Source: Silene noctiflora
Taxonomy: Eukaryota > Streptophyta > Magnoliopsida > Caryophyllales > Caryophyllaceae
Length of the DNA: 20,005 bases
Reading direction: 5' to 3'
Assembly (NCBI GenBank): GCA_009801015.1
Contig: VHZZ01001318.1
Coordinates: 6,798 to 26,802 of the forward strand
Shown here: positions 19,592 through 20,005 of the stretch, piece after piece
How positions within the stretch are numbered: the stretch's first letter is position 1
Layout of the letters: each line of letters opens with the position of its first letter
Program-made: the position numbers and the translations under genes
The notes under the pieces: generated by a model
What the model was told of the DNA's origin: nothing
Databases searched by the model: none
The model's input: the letters and a program-made list of their open reading frames with translations, nothing else

Positions 19592-19687
19592 AAGTAAAAG
19601 TAAAATGAAAATAAGCGTCATAGTTAAATAAAAGCCTCCCCTTTTACTTTAAAATCAAACCGGGCGGAAAACCATAACAGCGCAGAC

Positions 19688-19721
19688 ACTCGATCGAGTA
19701 ACTGACGTACTCGATCGAGTA
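19688..19721. repeat. Paired ACTCGATCGAGT palindromes
   Basis: A 12-bp palindrome ACTCGATCGAGT (19688-19699) is followed eight bases later by the 14-bp palindrome TACTCGATCGAGTA (19708-19721). I recall this motif as common in repeats of Caryophyllaceae, but this could not be checked. Each is self-complementary and could be a protein-binding site in the LTR. Confidence 0.6.
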
Positions 19722-19722
19722 A

Positions 19723-20005
19723 TGTAACACCGCAATTTTTCCATATCGTATTTTAAGCTATTTTTATATTTTAATTAAGCTAAAGTTAATTTAAAACATA
19801 TTTTGAATAAAAGTATGTATCTTTAGCATAAAGTATATAATTATAATATTAGTGTCCGTCTTAAGTGTATAGTAGCCTTGAGACGTAAATTGTAGTAACT
19901 CCGACTAACGAGGTGTCGCAACCCTATCAAAAATAAATTACCCTAGCAACAACAAATGAATGTAGTATTTAGGGGTCGAATCCATGGAGAGTACGGTGGT
20001 TGTTA
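19723..20005 (+). mobile_element. Possible start of another LTR-type element, cut by the window end
   Basis: TGTAACACCGCAATTTTTCC resembles the TGTAAYACCCC borders of both LTR-type sequences to its left and abuts the CGATCGAG palindromes. Downstream sequence is AT-rich, then includes AGGGGTCGAATCCATGGAGA, a phrase I recall from plant retroelement-related repeats. The other border is outside the window, so the identity cannot be settled. Confidence 0.35.

Larger units (their letters stand above)
19002..19722 (-). mobile_element. Outer LTR-type sequence, right part
   Basis: Continuation of the outer sequence broken at 16384; the sense of the text (CCGCCAGTGGGAACCACAGC before, CACCTAAGCCCCGCTCAAAA after) is restored by removing the insertion and one CTTAC. 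It contains a minus-strand TATAAA (19586-19591) and, upstream of that in minus sense, two ACTCGATCGAGT palindromes (19688-19699 and 19710-19721). The outer border is uncertain: either TGTAACA ending at 19729 is its terminus, or 19723 starts another element. The 75-codon plus frame at 18984-19211 spans the insertion junction and is not a gene. Confidence 0.45.

Noticed and set aside
1-20005. CRISPR array, bacterial operon, organellar insertion, or clustered biosynthetic/defence system
   Set aside because: Split genes, MITEs and LTRs make this plant nuclear DNA. The repeats are not regularly spaced, no plastid or mitochondrial gene is seen, and the two genes have unrelated roles.

Overview
This is eukaryotic, plant nuclear DNA. 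It has split genes with GT-AG introns, AT-rich intergenic sequence, Stowaway-type and other fold-back MITEs, SINE-like repeats and nested LTR-retrotransposon sequence. The style of the repeats (GTCTTAAGACGG-type palindromes, ACTCGATCGAGT palindromes, a roughly 200-bp Stowaway with a CCGGTCATTT end) suggests the order Caryophyllales, perhaps Caryophyllaceae. That taxonomic call is an inference from remembered repeat styles, not a proof.

Layout: (1) 1-5.1 kb is intergenic and rich in small repeats: poly-T tracts, a Stowaway MITE (582-788), a small inverted repeat (931-1026), short direct repeats, SINE-like sequence (about 1395-1566), a long-armed fold-back element (2267-2463) and GAACT-rich MITE remnants (4229-4760) lying just upstream of the first gene. 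(2) 5112-9002 (+) is an intact five-exon gene for a WSD1-like wax ester synthase/diacylglycerol acyltransferase of 473 aa. Introns 2 and 3 carry a mini-Stowaway and SINE-like repeats. (3) 9.0-11.5 kb is the region between two convergent genes. It holds a decayed exon-1 copy of a second WSD1-like gene (10369-10533, +) with an in-frame stop. (4) 11514-12926 (-) is an intact two-coding-exon glutathione S-transferase of the plant TCHQD class (267 aa), probably with an extra intron in its 5' leader. (5) 14.2-15.1 kb is intergenic. (6) 15140-15756 is a GACCCG-rich element with terminal inverted repeats. (7) 15874-about 19.7 kb is an LTR-type sequence interrupted by a related 2.6-kb solo-LTR-like element (16385-18996) flanked by the 5-bp duplication CTTAC. 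A further boundary (TGTAACACCGC) lies at 19723, and the remaining sequence runs off the window.

The two genes have no evident functional link. The first makes surface or storage neutral lipid, the second is a GST-fold enzyme. I do not see an undescribed multi-gene system. The points most worth checking are the acidic-to-alanine change in the conserved ND motif of the acyltransferase, the relic of a second acyltransferase, and the nesting of two related LTRs.
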